DNA from: Crystallibacter permensis
GTDB lineage: Bacteria; Actinomycetota; Actinomycetes; Actinomycetales; Micrococcaceae
Assembly (NCBI RefSeq): GCF_025960875.1
Contig: NZ_JAODLR010000024.1
Span: 1-64,000, forward strand
DNA length: 64,000 bases
Reading direction: 5' to 3'
In this document: positions 7,527 to 15,679 of the stretch, one piece after another
Numbering within the stretch: the stretch's first letter is position 1
Layout: every line of letters begins with the position of its first letter
The notes under the pieces: generated by a model
Told to the model about the DNA's origin: nothing
Database searches by the model: none
What the model saw: the letters and a program-made list of their open reading frames with translations, nothing else
Program-made: the position numbers and the translations under genes

Positions 7527-7914
7527 TTTTGTACTCCTCTAGAGCCTTGAATGAGATCCCGCTTTTCGGGACCCCTCGCAGCGGTGTTCTTTACGGCCGT
7601 TCAGAGAAGCACAAGTCACTCCGGCGGAGAAACTTGTTGCTAAAAATCAAATGCGCAACACAACAACTACAGGTATAACTGTACAGGATGTTTTGGGTAG
7701 TCAATTACCACTGCTTTGAGCAGTCGTTCGAGTGCAGCTCTTCCGGTACGGCGAGAGCTTCCAAGAGCCCCCAAGCGTCCGCGGGTAGTGGCGTGCAGTT
7801 ACGCGCGCATTCAGCCCGCGTTCAGTTTCGCCGGTTACAATGAAACGTATCTGCAGGGCACACGCCCATTTATCACACGGCTGGGAAGTCGGACTCAATC
7901 CCCCTGAAGGCCGT
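7527..7914. promoter_or_regulatory. Divergent control region and cold-shock leader
   Basis: The 388 bases between the cold-shock gene (minus) and the desaturase gene (plus) hold no convincing gene. The half next to cspA probably encodes its 5' leader and contains a small hairpin (TCCCG 7557-7561 with CGGGA 7567-7571). A possible minus-strand promoter has TTGACT at 7699-7704 and a weak -10 at about 7673-7681; the spacing is not ideal. Cold-shock leaders commonly regulate translation with temperature, which is established for the family but not shown here. Confidence 0.4.
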
Positions 7915-9012
7915 ATGAGCATAACAACGTCACCAGGTAATACCCGCACAACCCGCGGAACATCTGCCTCGAGCAGCTATTCGAATCTGATCAAGACGAT
8001 CCGCGAAGCCGGCCTCCTGCGCCGCCGCACTTCTTTTTACATCACTCTTTTCGTCGCCCTCTGCCTGGGGCTGGCGGGCGCCGCCACTGGTTTCGTACTG
8101 CTGGGCGACAGCTGGTTCCAGCTGATCATTGCCGGCGTGCTGGGCATCTTGTTCACGCAGCTTGCTTTCATCGCGCATGAGGCCTCGCACCGGCAGGTGT
8201 TCGAATCCGGCCCCGCGAATGACCGTGCCGGCCGCGTCCTGGCCAACGCGTTTGTGGGCATCAGCTACCAGTGGTGGATGAACAAGCACAACCGCCACCA
8301 CGCCAACCCCAACACGTTGGGCAAGGATCCGGACATTGAGCAGGACACTATTTCGTTCCTGCCGGAACAGGTCGCAGAACGCAAGGGCTTCATGGCCTGG
8401 ATGACCCGCCGCCAAGGGTACCTGTTCTTCCCGCTGCTCACGCTGGAGGGTCTGAACCTCCACGCCACGTCCATCAAGTACCTGTTCTCGCGCCAGACGG
8501 TCAAGGGCCGCAAGCGCGAACTGAGCATGGTCTTTGCCCGGCTGGCCCTGTACATCGCGGCCATCTTCTACTTCCTGCCGCTTGGCATGGCCTTCGCCTT
8601 CATCGGTGTCCAGTTGGCCGTCTTCGGCGTCTACATGGGTGCGTCCTTCGCGCCGAACCACAAGGGCATGCCGCTGATCCCGAAGGACTCCAAGGTGGAC
8701 TTCCTCAGCCGCCAGGTCCTGACAAGCCGTAACATCATCGGCCGCACCCCGTTGGGCAACCGTTTTGTGAACGGACTTATGGGCGGGCTGAATTACCAGG
8801 TGGAGCACCACCTCTTCCCGAGCATGCCGCGGCCCAACCTGGCGCACGCCAGCGAGATCGTCCGCGAATACTGCGCCACGCACAAGATCCCCTACACGGA
8901 GACCACGCTGCCCAAGTCGTACGGCATCGTCGTCAACTACCTGAACAAGGTGGGCCTCTCGGCGCGGGATCCGTTCGACTGCCCGATGGTCAACACGTAC
9001 CGCCCGCGGTAA
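7915..9012 (+). CDS. Membrane fatty acid desaturase
   Basis: The 365-residue integral membrane protein has the three histidine boxes of acyl-lipid/acyl-CoA desaturases: HEASH (about residue 86), HNRHH (about 124) and QVEHH (about 305), which hold the di-iron centre. Four hydrophobic stretches flank them. The QxxHH form of the third box resembles front-end (delta-6-like) and actinobacterial DesA3-type enzymes. It would introduce a double bond in membrane lipid acyl chains. ATG at 7915 has GAAGG upstream; the longer frame from 7840 adds a non-conserved leader. It is divergent from cspA, so a joint cold response is plausible but unproved. Confidence 0.88.
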   Translation: MSITTSPGNTRTTRGTSASSSYSNLIKTIREAGLLRRRTSFYITLFVALCLGLAGAATGFVLLGDSWFQLIIAGVLGILFTQLAFIAHEASHRQVFESGPANDRAGRVLANAFVGISYQWWMNKHNRHHANPNTLGKDPDIEQDTISFLPEQVAERKGFMAWMTRRQGYLFFPLLTLEGLNLHATSIKYLFSRQTVKGRKRELSMVFARLALYIAAIFYFLPLGMAFAFIGVQLAVFGVYMGASFAPNHKGMPLIPKDSKVDFLSRQVLTSRNIIGRTPLGNRFVNGLMGGLNYQVEHHLFPSMPRPNLAHASEIVREYCATHKIPYTETTLPKSYGIVVNYLNKVGLSARDPFDCPMVNTYRPR

Positions 9013-9035
9013 CCTCCAAACCACTCAAACGACGA

Positions 9036-9060
9036 CGGCGGTGCCTGGCTGGCGCCGCCG
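9036..9060. terminator. Hairpin between convergent genes
   Basis: A 10-bp stem (9036-9045 with 9051-9060, one G-U pair) with a 5-base loop lies between the convergent desaturase and MFS genes. It carries the CGACGGCGG core seen in other terminator stems of this window. Confidence 0.5.
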
Positions 9061-9078
9061 CTTCGGCTTAAACGCGGC

Positions 9079-10422
9079 TCATGACGACGGCGGCTGCGCG
9101 CCCTTGGCAGCTGCTTCGGCCGGCGTGTCCAGCGGATGGGCGATTTCATCCTGCGGCATCCGGGCAATGAGGATGGCGGCGATGGCGAGCACGGGTGACG
9201 CCACGGCAACCACCACGTAGATCAGCCAGATCGGAACTACTTCAGCGACCGGGCCGGCGAGAGCCATCGACACCGGCATCAGCGCCAGCGAGACAAAGAA
9301 GTCCAGGCTGGAGACGCGGCCGAGCAGATGTGGCGGGACCCGGCGCTGCAGGAGCGTTCCCCAGATCACCTGCGCCACGGCCCAGGTGAAACCGCAGGTG
9401 GCAAGCGCTGCGGCCATGAGCCAGAAGCTGTTGGTCAGGCCGAGAATGCCCATCGGCACGGTCCCGAAACCCCACAGCAGCATCATCAGGGTCAGGTAGC
9501 GCCTGGGCAGCCGGAAGCTGGAAACGGTCAGGGCGCCGGCCGCGCCGCCGATGCCGAACATCGCCAGCATGAATCCGAACGTTGCCGCCCCGCCGCCGAG
9601 CTGTTGCCGGATGGCGAAGGGCAGCAGCACCTCCAGCGGGCCCATCAGCAGCAGCAACAAAACAACGGCGTACAGCAGCGTCCACAGCAGCCACGGCGTG
9701 CGGACGGTGTAGGCAACTCCCTCGCGCAGGTCCGCCCACACAGAGGGTCGGGCGGGCGCGGAAGGTTCGCCGCCGTTATCCGAGCGCAGACGCAGCAGGA
9801 TGCTGAACGCGATGGTGTGGGCGGCGGCGATGAGGGCCGCTGTTAGCCCTGGGCTGGTTGCTGCGATCACCATGCCCGCGACCGCCGGGCCGGCTGCCTG
9901 CTGCAGCACCGGCCGGATGGTGCCCTCCATGCCGTTGGCCGCGAGGAGCTCCTCGGATGGCAGGATGCGCGGCAGGATGGCGGAGTACGCCGGGAAGAAG
10001 AAAGCCGACGCGATGCCCAGCATCGTAGCGGCGGCCGCCACCTGCCACAGCTGCAGTCGCCCGGTCAGGGCCAGGAGCGTGACGGAGGCCAAGGCCAGCA
10101 GGTTGAGCGCCTCCACGCTGATCAGGATCAGCCTGCGGGGGAGCCGATCTGCGGCAATGCCGCCCAGCAGGACAAAAGACACCAACCCGAGGCCGGCCAG
10201 CGCGGCCACGAGCGACAGCTCAGCCGGGCCGCCGCCGAGGGCGATGACCTGGTAGACCATGGTCACGGCCCACATGCCGCTGCCGAAGATGGAGATGGAC
10301 AGAGCCGTAATCAGGATCCTGAAGTCGCGCCGGCCCAGCGGCCTCAAGGCCCGGAGCCTTCCGGTCCCGGGCCGCCGCGCAACAGTACTCGCGGGCTGTT
10401 TCTGTGCGGAAGGCTTCTTCAT
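9079..10422 (-). CDS. MFS exporter, EntS/MFS_3-like (copy 1)
   Basis: The 447-residue protein has twelve predicted transmembrane helices and an MFS loop motif (GGIAADRLPRR, about residues 87-97) after helix 2. The pattern FFPAYSAILPRILP plus NGMEGTIRPVLQQAAGPA is typical of the enterobactin-exporter-like/multidrug MFS_3 group. It should expel a small hydrophobic molecule using the proton gradient. It is a close paralogue of the transporter at 36868-38151. A strong leader hairpin (10441-10480) stands just before its ribosome site. The N-terminal ~30 residues are a basic cytoplasmic tail. Substrate unknown. Confidence 0.85.
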   Translation of the reverse strand: MKKPSAQKQPASTVARRPGTGRLRALRPLGRRDFRILITALSISIFGSGMWAVTMVYQVIALGGGPAELSLVAALAGLGLVSFVLLGGIAADRLPRRLILISVEALNLLALASVTLLALTGRLQLWQVAAAATMLGIASAFFFPAYSAILPRILPSEELLAANGMEGTIRPVLQQAAGPAVAGMVIAATSPGLTAALIAAAHTIAFSILLRLRSDNGGEPSAPARPSVWADLREGVAYTVRTPWLLWTLLYAVVLLLLLMGPLEVLLPFAIRQQLGGGAATFGFMLAMFGIGGAAGALTVSSFRLPRRYLTLMMLLWGFGTVPMGILGLTNSFWLMAAALATCGFTWAVAQVIWGTLLQRRVPPHLLGRVSSLDFFVSLALMPVSMALAGPVAEVVPIWLIYVVVAVASPVLAIAAILIARMPQDEIAHPLDTPAEAAAKGAQPPSS

Positions 10423-10440
10423 GGCAGCTGTCGGTTCCTG

Positions 10441-10480
10441 CGCGGCCGATGACTTTGCCGTTCGGCAACGATCGGCCGCG
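10441..10480. promoter_or_regulatory. Two-part leader hairpin upstream of MFS copy 1
   Basis: An outer 10-bp stem (10441-10450 with 10471-10480) encloses an inner 6-bp stem (TTGCCG/CGGCAA). It starts 18 bases before the MFS start codon. It may terminate the aldo/keto reductase transcript (stop at 10572, same strand) or act as an attenuator of the transporter gene. On the plus strand it is followed by TTTTA. Confidence 0.45.
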
Positions 10481-10571
10481 CAGTTTTACTGTCCGCTTGC
10501 AACGCCGCCGCGTCAAGGGGGAAGCGTCGCCCTTGAGATCCTTTCCATTTGTTGGCCGGAGCTCCGAAACC

Positions 10572-11402
10572 CTACATTTGGGTGAAGGCCGCGGTGGCCG
10601 GATCCGCCCCGATCCTGTTGCCGGCTTCCAGCGCCGTGATGGCGCTGACCTCGTCCGGGGCAAGCGTCAGCTGGGCCGAAGCGAGGTTCTCTGCCATGCG
10701 CTCCGGGCTCACGGTCTTGGGGATGACGATATTGCCCTGTGCCAGATGCCAGGCCAGGACAATCTGCGCCGGCGTCGCGTTGTGCTTGGCTGCCAAGCCG
10801 GTGACCGTAGCGTGGTTGAGGTCCGCGCCTTGTCCCAGCGGGCTGTAGGCCTCGATGGCGATGCCGTGCTTGCGGCTCAGCTCCACAGTCTCCGCCTGCT
10901 GCAGTGTCGGGTGGATTTCGATCTGGTTGACGGCCGGGACAAGGTCCGCTGCCGCGAGCAGAGTCTCCAGATGCTCCGGGAGGAAGTTCGAGACGCCGAC
11001 GGCGCGGGCGCCGCCGTCGGCCTGGATCTTCTCCAGTTCCTTCCAGACCTGGACATAGAGGTTCTGTGCCGGGACCGGCCAGTGGACCAGATACAGATCC
11101 ACGTAGTCCAGGCCGAGCTCGCGCAGGCTGTTATCGAACGCCTTGCGCGCCATGGACTGCTCGCCGTTTCGCAGCTTAGTGGTGATGAACAGGTCCTCGC
11201 GGATAATGCCGCTGGCCTTGAGTGCGGCGCCGACACCGGACTCGTTGCGGTAGGCCGCAGCCGTGTCGATATGGCGGTAGCCCGCTTCAAGGGCTGCTTC
11301 GACGGCGCGCTGGGTTTCGGCCGGCGGCACCTGGAAGACGCCGAAGCCAAGCTGCGGAATGGAGACGGAGTTGTTCAGTTCGATCGCGGGCACAGCGGCC
11401 AT
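10572..11402 (-). CDS. Aldo/keto reductase (2,5-diketogluconate reductase type)
   Basis: The 276-residue TIM-barrel NADPH-dependent reductase shows the catalytic set Asp-Tyr-Lys-His: Asp46 and Tyr51 in DTAAAYRNE, Lys in TTKLRN and His in LVHWP. The AKR signature GVSNFLPEHLE and the cofactor segment PKTVSPERMAENL are present. It reduces aldehydes or ketones in the cytosol; family members act on diketogluconate, methylglyoxal and similar carbonyls. An AAGGAAA ribosome site precedes the ATG. Length is normal. Confidence 0.92.
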   Translation of the reverse strand: MAAVPAIELNNSVSIPQLGFGVFQVPPAETQRAVEAALEAGYRHIDTAAAYRNESGVGAALKASGIIREDLFITTKLRNGEQSMARKAFDNSLRELGLDYVDLYLVHWPVPAQNLYVQVWKELEKIQADGGARAVGVSNFLPEHLETLLAAADLVPAVNQIEIHPTLQQAETVELSRKHGIAIEAYSPLGQGADLNHATVTGLAAKHNATPAQIVLAWHLAQGNIVIPKTVSPERMAENLASAQLTLAPDEVSAITALEAGNRIGADPATAAFTQM

Positions 11403-11443
11403 GGTGGTTTCCTTCGCGGTAGATGGACAGGCTTTGTCGCGGG

Positions 11444-11884
11444 CTACTTCTTGGGTACGTGGACGCCGAAGACCCGCAGTTCGGCCAAATGCTGCGCGTC
11501 CTGGTCCTCGATGGTGATGTCCACGATGTTGTTGCGGCCGTAGCGGGTGCGCTCGACGCCGGTGGCGATCAGTTTGGAACCGGCCGCTCCCGGTGCGATG
11601 TAGGTGATTTCCGCCTGACGGGAAACGGAGGGGTGTCCAAGGGATTCACAGACAAACGCGAAAACAGTGTCGCCCAGGGTAAACAGATAGCCGCCATGCA
11701 GGATGCCGTGGCCGTTGAGCATGCTGTCCTGCACCGCCATGGACATGACCACGCGGCCGGCTTCGGCTTCCACCACTTCGATGCCCAGGTGCTGCGAGGA
11801 CTTATCGAAGGAGTAGAGGTGGCGGATCCGGTCTTCGACTGTCTCGTAATCTTTGGCTGCGGGCGTGGTCACAGTTTCCTCCAT
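11444..11884 (-). CDS. PaaI-type acyl-CoA thioesterase
   Basis: The 146-residue single hotdog-fold protein carries the PaaI/PaaD signature NGHGILHGGYLFTLGDTVFA (Asn, His, Gly and Asp around residues 57-76). PaaI thioesterases hydrolyse aryl-CoA intermediates, especially hydroxyphenylacetyl-CoA, to release CoA that is trapped when the phenylacetate pathway stalls. No paa oxygenase genes are in the window, so this may be an orphan or a more general aryl/acyl-CoA thioesterase. It lies 41 bases before the aldo/keto reductase on the same strand. Confidence 0.85.
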   Translation of the reverse strand: MEETVTTPAAKDYETVEDRIRHLYSFDKSSQHLGIEVVEAEAGRVVMSMAVQDSMLNGHGILHGGYLFTLGDTVFAFVCESLGHPSVSRQAEITYIAPGAAGSKLIATGVERTRYGRNNIVDITIEDQDAQHLAELRVFGVHVPKK

Positions 11885-11952
11885 GACAGTGGCGTGGGTC
11901 TCGAAGTCAACCGTATCGGAGAGACAGCTCGATGGAGGACGCCTGCAAGAAG

Positions 11953-12246
11953 TCAGTCGTCGCTGGAGAGGATCTGCCGATGTGCGCTGAGCAGGTCTAC
12001 GCCAGGACGGTAGGCCACGTAATTCTCCGCTGCGTCGAGCACTTCGACGATGTGGGCCCGGTCTGCGCCGACGAGTCCGACGCCGAGCACGGCGCGCCGG
12101 TGCAGGTTGTGATGGTCGACTTCGGCGATGGAAACGTCGAAGCGTTTGCGCACCTCGGCGATGACCGGCCGGACCACAGAGCGTTTCTCCTTGAGGGAAT
12201 GGACGTCTCCCAGGAGCAGGTCCAATTCAATCCAGCCGATCCACAT
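11953..12246 (-). CDS. DUF503 family protein (YlxP-like)
   Basis: The 97-residue protein fits DUF503: an N-terminal strand WIGWIELDLLLGDVHSLKEKRSVV, then RKRFDVSIAEVDHHNLHRRAVLGVG. Family members are small alpha/beta proteins, some encoded near ribosome-maturation genes and some reported as RNA-associated; the function is not settled. It stands alone between the PaaI-type and dienelactone-hydrolase-like genes, all on the minus strand. Confidence 0.8.
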   Translation of the reverse strand: MWIGWIELDLLLGDVHSLKEKRSVVRPVIAEVRKRFDVSIAEVDHHNLHRRAVLGVGLVGADRAHIVEVLDAAENYVAYRPGVDLLSAHRQILSSDD

Positions 12247-12324
12247 ATATCCATGGTGCCTTGGCCCGGATCATTTGTCGCCGGTACCTGCGGGGGCTGC
12301 ATAGGGAGCGGTCCCGCGGCGGAC

Positions 12325-13065
12325 TCAGTTCAGGTGCCGGTCGAGGAACGCCAGGGAGCGGTTCCAGGCGTCCATTGCGGCGGCTTCGTTATACGCCTTC
12401 GGGTTGCGGTCGTTGAAGAAGGCGTGGCCGGCGTTGGGGTAGACGACCGAACGGAAACTGAGTCCGGCTTCCTGCAGGCCGGCCTCGACCTGCGGCAGTT
12501 TTTCGATCAGCCGCGTATCGCGCTCGCCGTAGAAGGCAAGCACCGGGCAGCCGATATTGCGAAACTCGTCTACCGTGAAGTCCGCGTGGCCGTAGAACGG
12601 TACTGCGGCCTTCAACTCCGGTTCGTGGACCGCCAGCGACCACGCGTAGGTGCCGCCGAAGCTGAAACCGGTCACGGCGATGCGTCCGGCTACGGCGTCG
12701 TTGCCCTTCAAGTAGTCGAAGCAGCGCTTCGCGTTGGCGATGATGCCCGCGGCTGTCTTTTTCGATCGCAGCGGAGCCAGGAAGGGGCGTATCCGGGGTT
12801 GCGTGGCGCTGCGCTTTTCCGGATGCGCCATCGCCTCGCCCAGTTGGGCCGCCACGTCGACGTCCAAGCCCGTACTCGAGAGCAGATCGGGGGCGATGAC
12901 AAAGTAGCCTTCGGCGGCGAAGCGGTCGGCTACGTCTTTAACGTGGTCGTTCAGGCCCCACACTTCGTGGATGACGATGAGTCCGCCCTTGACGTCCGGC
13001 CCCGGACTGCTCTGGTACACCGGAAGTGCGTTTTCGCCGGTGCCGATCTCGACCATTTCTCCCAT
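12325..13065 (-). CDS. Dienelactone hydrolase family alpha/beta hydrolase with Ser nucleophile
   Basis: The protein (246 residues from the chosen start) has the dienelactone hydrolase fold: VIHEVWGLN with the conserved Glu, the nucleophile elbow GFSFGG, ERDTR with the acid Asp and NAGHAF with the catalytic His. Classic ClcD/TfdE enzymes have Cys in GxCxGG; here it is Ser. It may therefore be a general esterase or carboxymethylenebutenolidase-like enzyme. The start is uncertain: ATG codons at 13065, 13056 and 13122 are possible and none has a strong ribosome site; 13065 gives the usual family length. It is divergent from the LysR-catBC operon. Confidence 0.8.
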   Translation of the reverse strand: MGEMVEIGTGENALPVYQSSPGPDVKGGLIVIHEVWGLNDHVKDVADRFAAEGYFVIAPDLLSSTGLDVDVAAQLGEAMAHPEKRSATQPRIRPFLAPLRSKKTAAGIIANAKRCFDYLKGNDAVAGRIAVTGFSFGGTYAWSLAVHEPELKAAVPFYGHADFTVDEFRNIGCPVLAFYGERDTRLIEKLPQVEAGLQEAGLSFRSVVYPNAGHAFFNDRNPKAYNEAAAMDAWNRSLAFLDRHLN

Positions 13066-13242
13066 GCGGCCACTCTTGCACGGCTTCGCGCGGGGGAGAA
13101 GGGGAAGCTGTGGTTCATGCATGTTCGGGCCGCGGAGCGAGCGTTGGCTGTGGGCTGGGGCGGGGGTGGCCAAGCCTGGCAGGGTTTAGGATCTTATGAA
13201 TATCAATAAGGGTCTAATATTTATTTCTCATTAGTAATGAAC

Positions 13243-13280
13243 GCGTCCTAATCTGGATGAAGTGGTATTCATCAGGACGC
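13243..13280. promoter_or_regulatory. Interrupted dyad before the LysR-catBC operon
   Basis: GCGTCCT (13243-13249) and GATGAA (13256-13261) pair with TTCATC (13268-13273) and AGGACGC (13274-13280), giving a 13-bp stem with a 6-base bulge. Fourteen bases upstream is a second palindrome, CATTAGTAATG (13229-13239). They lie 20-70 bases before the LysR start and could be LysR sites or a transcript leader hairpin. Confidence 0.45.
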
Positions 13281-13299
13281 GAAGAAACGGAGGCGCGTA

Positions 13300-14178
13300 A
13301 TGGAAACCCGGCACCTGCGTTATTTTATTGCCGTGGCCGAGGAACGGCATTTCGGCCGCGCGGCCGATCGTCTGCGCATGGCCCAGCCGCCGCTCTCCCA
13401 GCAAATCAAGCAGCTCGAAGAGCAGTTGGGCACAATCCTTTTCACCCGCACCACGCGCAAAGTGGAGCTCACGCCGGCCGGTGAAATGCTCTTGGAGCGC
13501 GGGCGGCGGATTCTGGAAGACCTGGAAACATTGGAATCCGATGTCACGCAGGTCGGGACCGGCGTGCAGGGCATCCTGCGGATCGGCTTTGCCGGATCTG
13601 CGACCTACCGCCTCATGCCGCAGATCGTCCGTGAAGCCAAGGACAAGCTGCCCGGGGTCCAGCTCAAGGTCCGCGGCGAAATGCTGACTCCGCAGATGGT
13701 GGACGGCTTGGAAGACCACAGCCTTGATGTGGCGATCCTACGGCCACCGGTCCGCTCCGCCGGACTGGAACTGAAGTTCCTCGAACACGACGAGCTGGTG
13801 GTGGCGCTGCCGGATGATTCTCCGCTGGTGGCCTTCGAAACGTTGTCACTCGAACAGCTCGCGGGCGAGCAATTCATCAGCTACCCTGCAAATTCCGCCG
13901 TCAACGAGGCCTTCATCGATGCCTGCCGCAAAGCCGGCTTCTACCCGAACGTGGTGCAGGAAGCGCGCGAAACTTCCACCCTGCTTTCCTTCGTCGCGGC
14001 CGGCACCGGAGTGGCGCTGATCCCCACCACCACCCGCACCCTCTCCATCCGCGGCACCGTATTCCGCGAGCTCAAGGACGCACCCGTCGTCGACCTGGCA
14101 ATGGCCTGGCGCGGCGCGGATACCCGGCCGCTGGTAGCCCGCTTCACCGAACTTCTGCAATCCGTCACCCAGCCCTAA
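13300..14178 (+). CDS. LysR family regulator of the cat genes (CatR/CatM/BenM-like)
   Basis: The 292-residue protein begins with the LysR helix-turn-helix (METRHLRYFIAVAEERHFGR, AQPPLSQQIKQLEEQLGT) typical of the CatR/CatM/BenM branch, followed by an effector-binding domain to the C-terminus. Such regulators sense cis,cis-muconate and activate catechol genes. A GGAG ribosome site precedes the ATG. It is the first gene of a unit with catB (14 bases downstream) and catC, rather than divergent from them as is common. The catB position makes a cat role likely; the effector is inferred. Confidence 0.85.
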   Translation: METRHLRYFIAVAEERHFGRAADRLRMAQPPLSQQIKQLEEQLGTILFTRTTRKVELTPAGEMLLERGRRILEDLETLESDVTQVGTGVQGILRIGFAGSATYRLMPQIVREAKDKLPGVQLKVRGEMLTPQMVDGLEDHSLDVAILRPPVRSAGLELKFLEHDELVVALPDDSPLVAFETLSLEQLAGEQFISYPANSAVNEAFIDACRKAGFYPNVVQEARETSTLLSFVAAGTGVALIPTTTRTLSIRGTVFRELKDAPVVDLAMAWRGADTRPLVARFTELLQSVTQP

Positions 14179-14192
14179 AGGAACGTTGACCC

Positions 14193-15299
14193 GTGAAAAT
14201 CGAGCGCATCGAGGCAATTCCCTATTCCATCCCGTATGCCAAGCCGCTGAAGTTTGCCAGCGGCCAGGTCACCGAGGCAGACCACGTGCTGATCCGGGTC
14301 CACACCGATGAAGGCATCATCGGCACCGCTGACACCCCGCCGCGGCCCTACACCTACGGCGAGACGCAGGACTCCATCGTTTCGGTGGTCACGAAAATCT
14401 TCGCCCCCGCCGTCGTCGGTCTTGATCCGATGGACCGGCAGAAGATCCACGCCATCCTCTCCCGGACCATCCACAACCAGACCGCAAAGGGCGGGCTGGA
14501 CATCGCACTCTGGGACATCATCGGCCAGGCGGCCAACGCCCCGGTCAGTTCCCTGCTGGGCGGCTACACCGATGCCATGGACGTCTCCCACATGCTCGGC
14601 TTCCAGCCCGCGCAGAAGCTGCTCGACGAAGCCCTGCGCTTCCGCAGCGACTACGGCATCAACACCTTCAAGCTCAAGGTCGGACGGCGTCCGCTCGCGC
14701 TGGACATCGAGGCCTGCCATGTCCTGCGCGAGGGGCTGGGCCAGGACACCGAGCTGTACCTGGACGCCAACCGGGGCTGGACCGCCAACGAGGCGATGGA
14801 AGTGCTGCGCCAGACGGACGGCCTGGGACTCTCGCTGCTCGAGGAACCGTGCGACGCCAAGGAGGCCATGAGCCGGCGCCGGCTGGTGGACAAGTCCCCG
14901 ATCCCCGTGGTGGGGGATGAAAGCGTACCGACGGCGGGGGATGTGTCCCGCGAGCTGCTCTCCGGCGGCTGCAACGCGATCAGCATCAAGACCGCCCGCA
15001 GCGGTTTCACCGAGGCCCAGCAGATCCTGGGCCTGTGCACGGGACTCGGCGTCGACGTCGTCATGGGCAACCAGATCGATACGCAGATCGGCACCGTTGC
15101 CACCGTGACCTTCGGCGCCGCCCACGAAGCCACCTCGCGCCGCGCCGGCGAGCTGTCCAACTTCCTGGACATGAGCGATGACCTGCTGGCCGAGCCGCTC
15201 GTGATCAAGGACGGCAAGATCAGCGTCCGCCAGGTTCCCGGTGTCGGGGCCGCCATTGATGAAGCCAAGCTGGCGCATTACCGCCAGGACAACAAGTAA
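14193..15299 (+). CDS. catB: Muconate cycloisomerase
   Basis: The 368-residue enolase-superfamily enzyme converts cis,cis-muconate to muconolactone. Catalytic residues are visible: Lys160 and Lys162 in FKLKVG, metal ligands Asp191 (DANRGW), Glu217 or Glu218 (LLEEP) and Asp242 (GDES), and the second-face Lys266 (SIKTARSG). Length matches the family. It is followed 30 bases later by catC, so the two consecutive steps are co-transcribed after the LysR gene. Confidence 0.95.
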   Translation: MKIERIEAIPYSIPYAKPLKFASGQVTEADHVLIRVHTDEGIIGTADTPPRPYTYGETQDSIVSVVTKIFAPAVVGLDPMDRQKIHAILSRTIHNQTAKGGLDIALWDIIGQAANAPVSSLLGGYTDAMDVSHMLGFQPAQKLLDEALRFRSDYGINTFKLKVGRRPLALDIEACHVLREGLGQDTELYLDANRGWTANEAMEVLRQTDGLGLSLLEEPCDAKEAMSRRRLVDKSPIPVVGDESVPTAGDVSRELLSGGCNAISIKTARSGFTEAQQILGLCTGLGVDVVMGNQIDTQIGTVATVTFGAAHEATSRRAGELSNFLDMSDDLLAEPLVIKDGKISVRQVPGVGAAIDEAKLAHYRQDNK

Positions 15300-15329
15300 C
15301 CAAGCCGTTCCCCAAACCGAAGGAATCAC

Positions 15330-15608
15330 ATGCTGTATCTGGTCCGCATGGACGTCAATATTCCCGTCGACATGCCTGCCGAGGAAGCCGCTTCGATCAA
15401 GGCCACCGAGAAGGCCTACTCGCAGAAACTCCAGGAGGACGGCCGCTGGGCCAGCATCTGGCGCGTTGTTGGCGAGTACGCCAACTACTCAGTGTTCGAC
15501 GTCGAAAGCAATGACGAGCTGCACGAACTGCTCTCCGGGCTGCCGCTGTTCCCGTACATGGACATTGACGTGATCCCGCTGGCGAAGCACCCGTCCTCGA
15601 TCAAGTAG
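15330..15608 (+). CDS. catC: Muconolactone delta-isomerase
   Basis: The 92-residue protein has the small ferredoxin-like fold of CatC: N-terminal LVRMDVNIPVDMP, the RWASIWRVVGEYANYSVFDV core and SGLPLFPYMDIDV near the end, with a C-terminal HPSS. It isomerises muconolactone to the beta-ketoadipate enol-lactone, which PcaD would hydrolyse; pcaD is not in the window. The family forms large ring oligomers in the cytosol. A GGAA ribosome site precedes the ATG. Confidence 0.95.
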   Translation: MLYLVRMDVNIPVDMPAEEAASIKATEKAYSQKLQEDGRWASIWRVVGEYANYSVFDVESNDELHELLSGLPLFPYMDIDVIPLAKHPSSIK

Positions 15609-15633
15609 CACGGCCGCTGCTACCGGCAGGCCG

Positions 15634-15665
15634 ACGCCCCTGGCTCCCACAGAAGTCAGGGGCGT
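15634..15665. terminator. Hairpin between convergent catC and benR
   Basis: ACGCCCCTG (15634-15642) pairs with CAGGGGCGT (15657-15665). A second copy of GGGGCGTTGGCC at about 15673-15684 could pair alternatively. It probably stops both convergent transcripts. Confidence 0.5.
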
Positions 15666-15679
15666 TGCCTTTGCCGGAG

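Noticed and set aside
12325-13065. Dienelactone hydrolase as a member of the cat pathway
   Set aside because: The benzoate/catechol branch does not need it, the nucleophile is Ser, and it is transcribed away from the cat genes.
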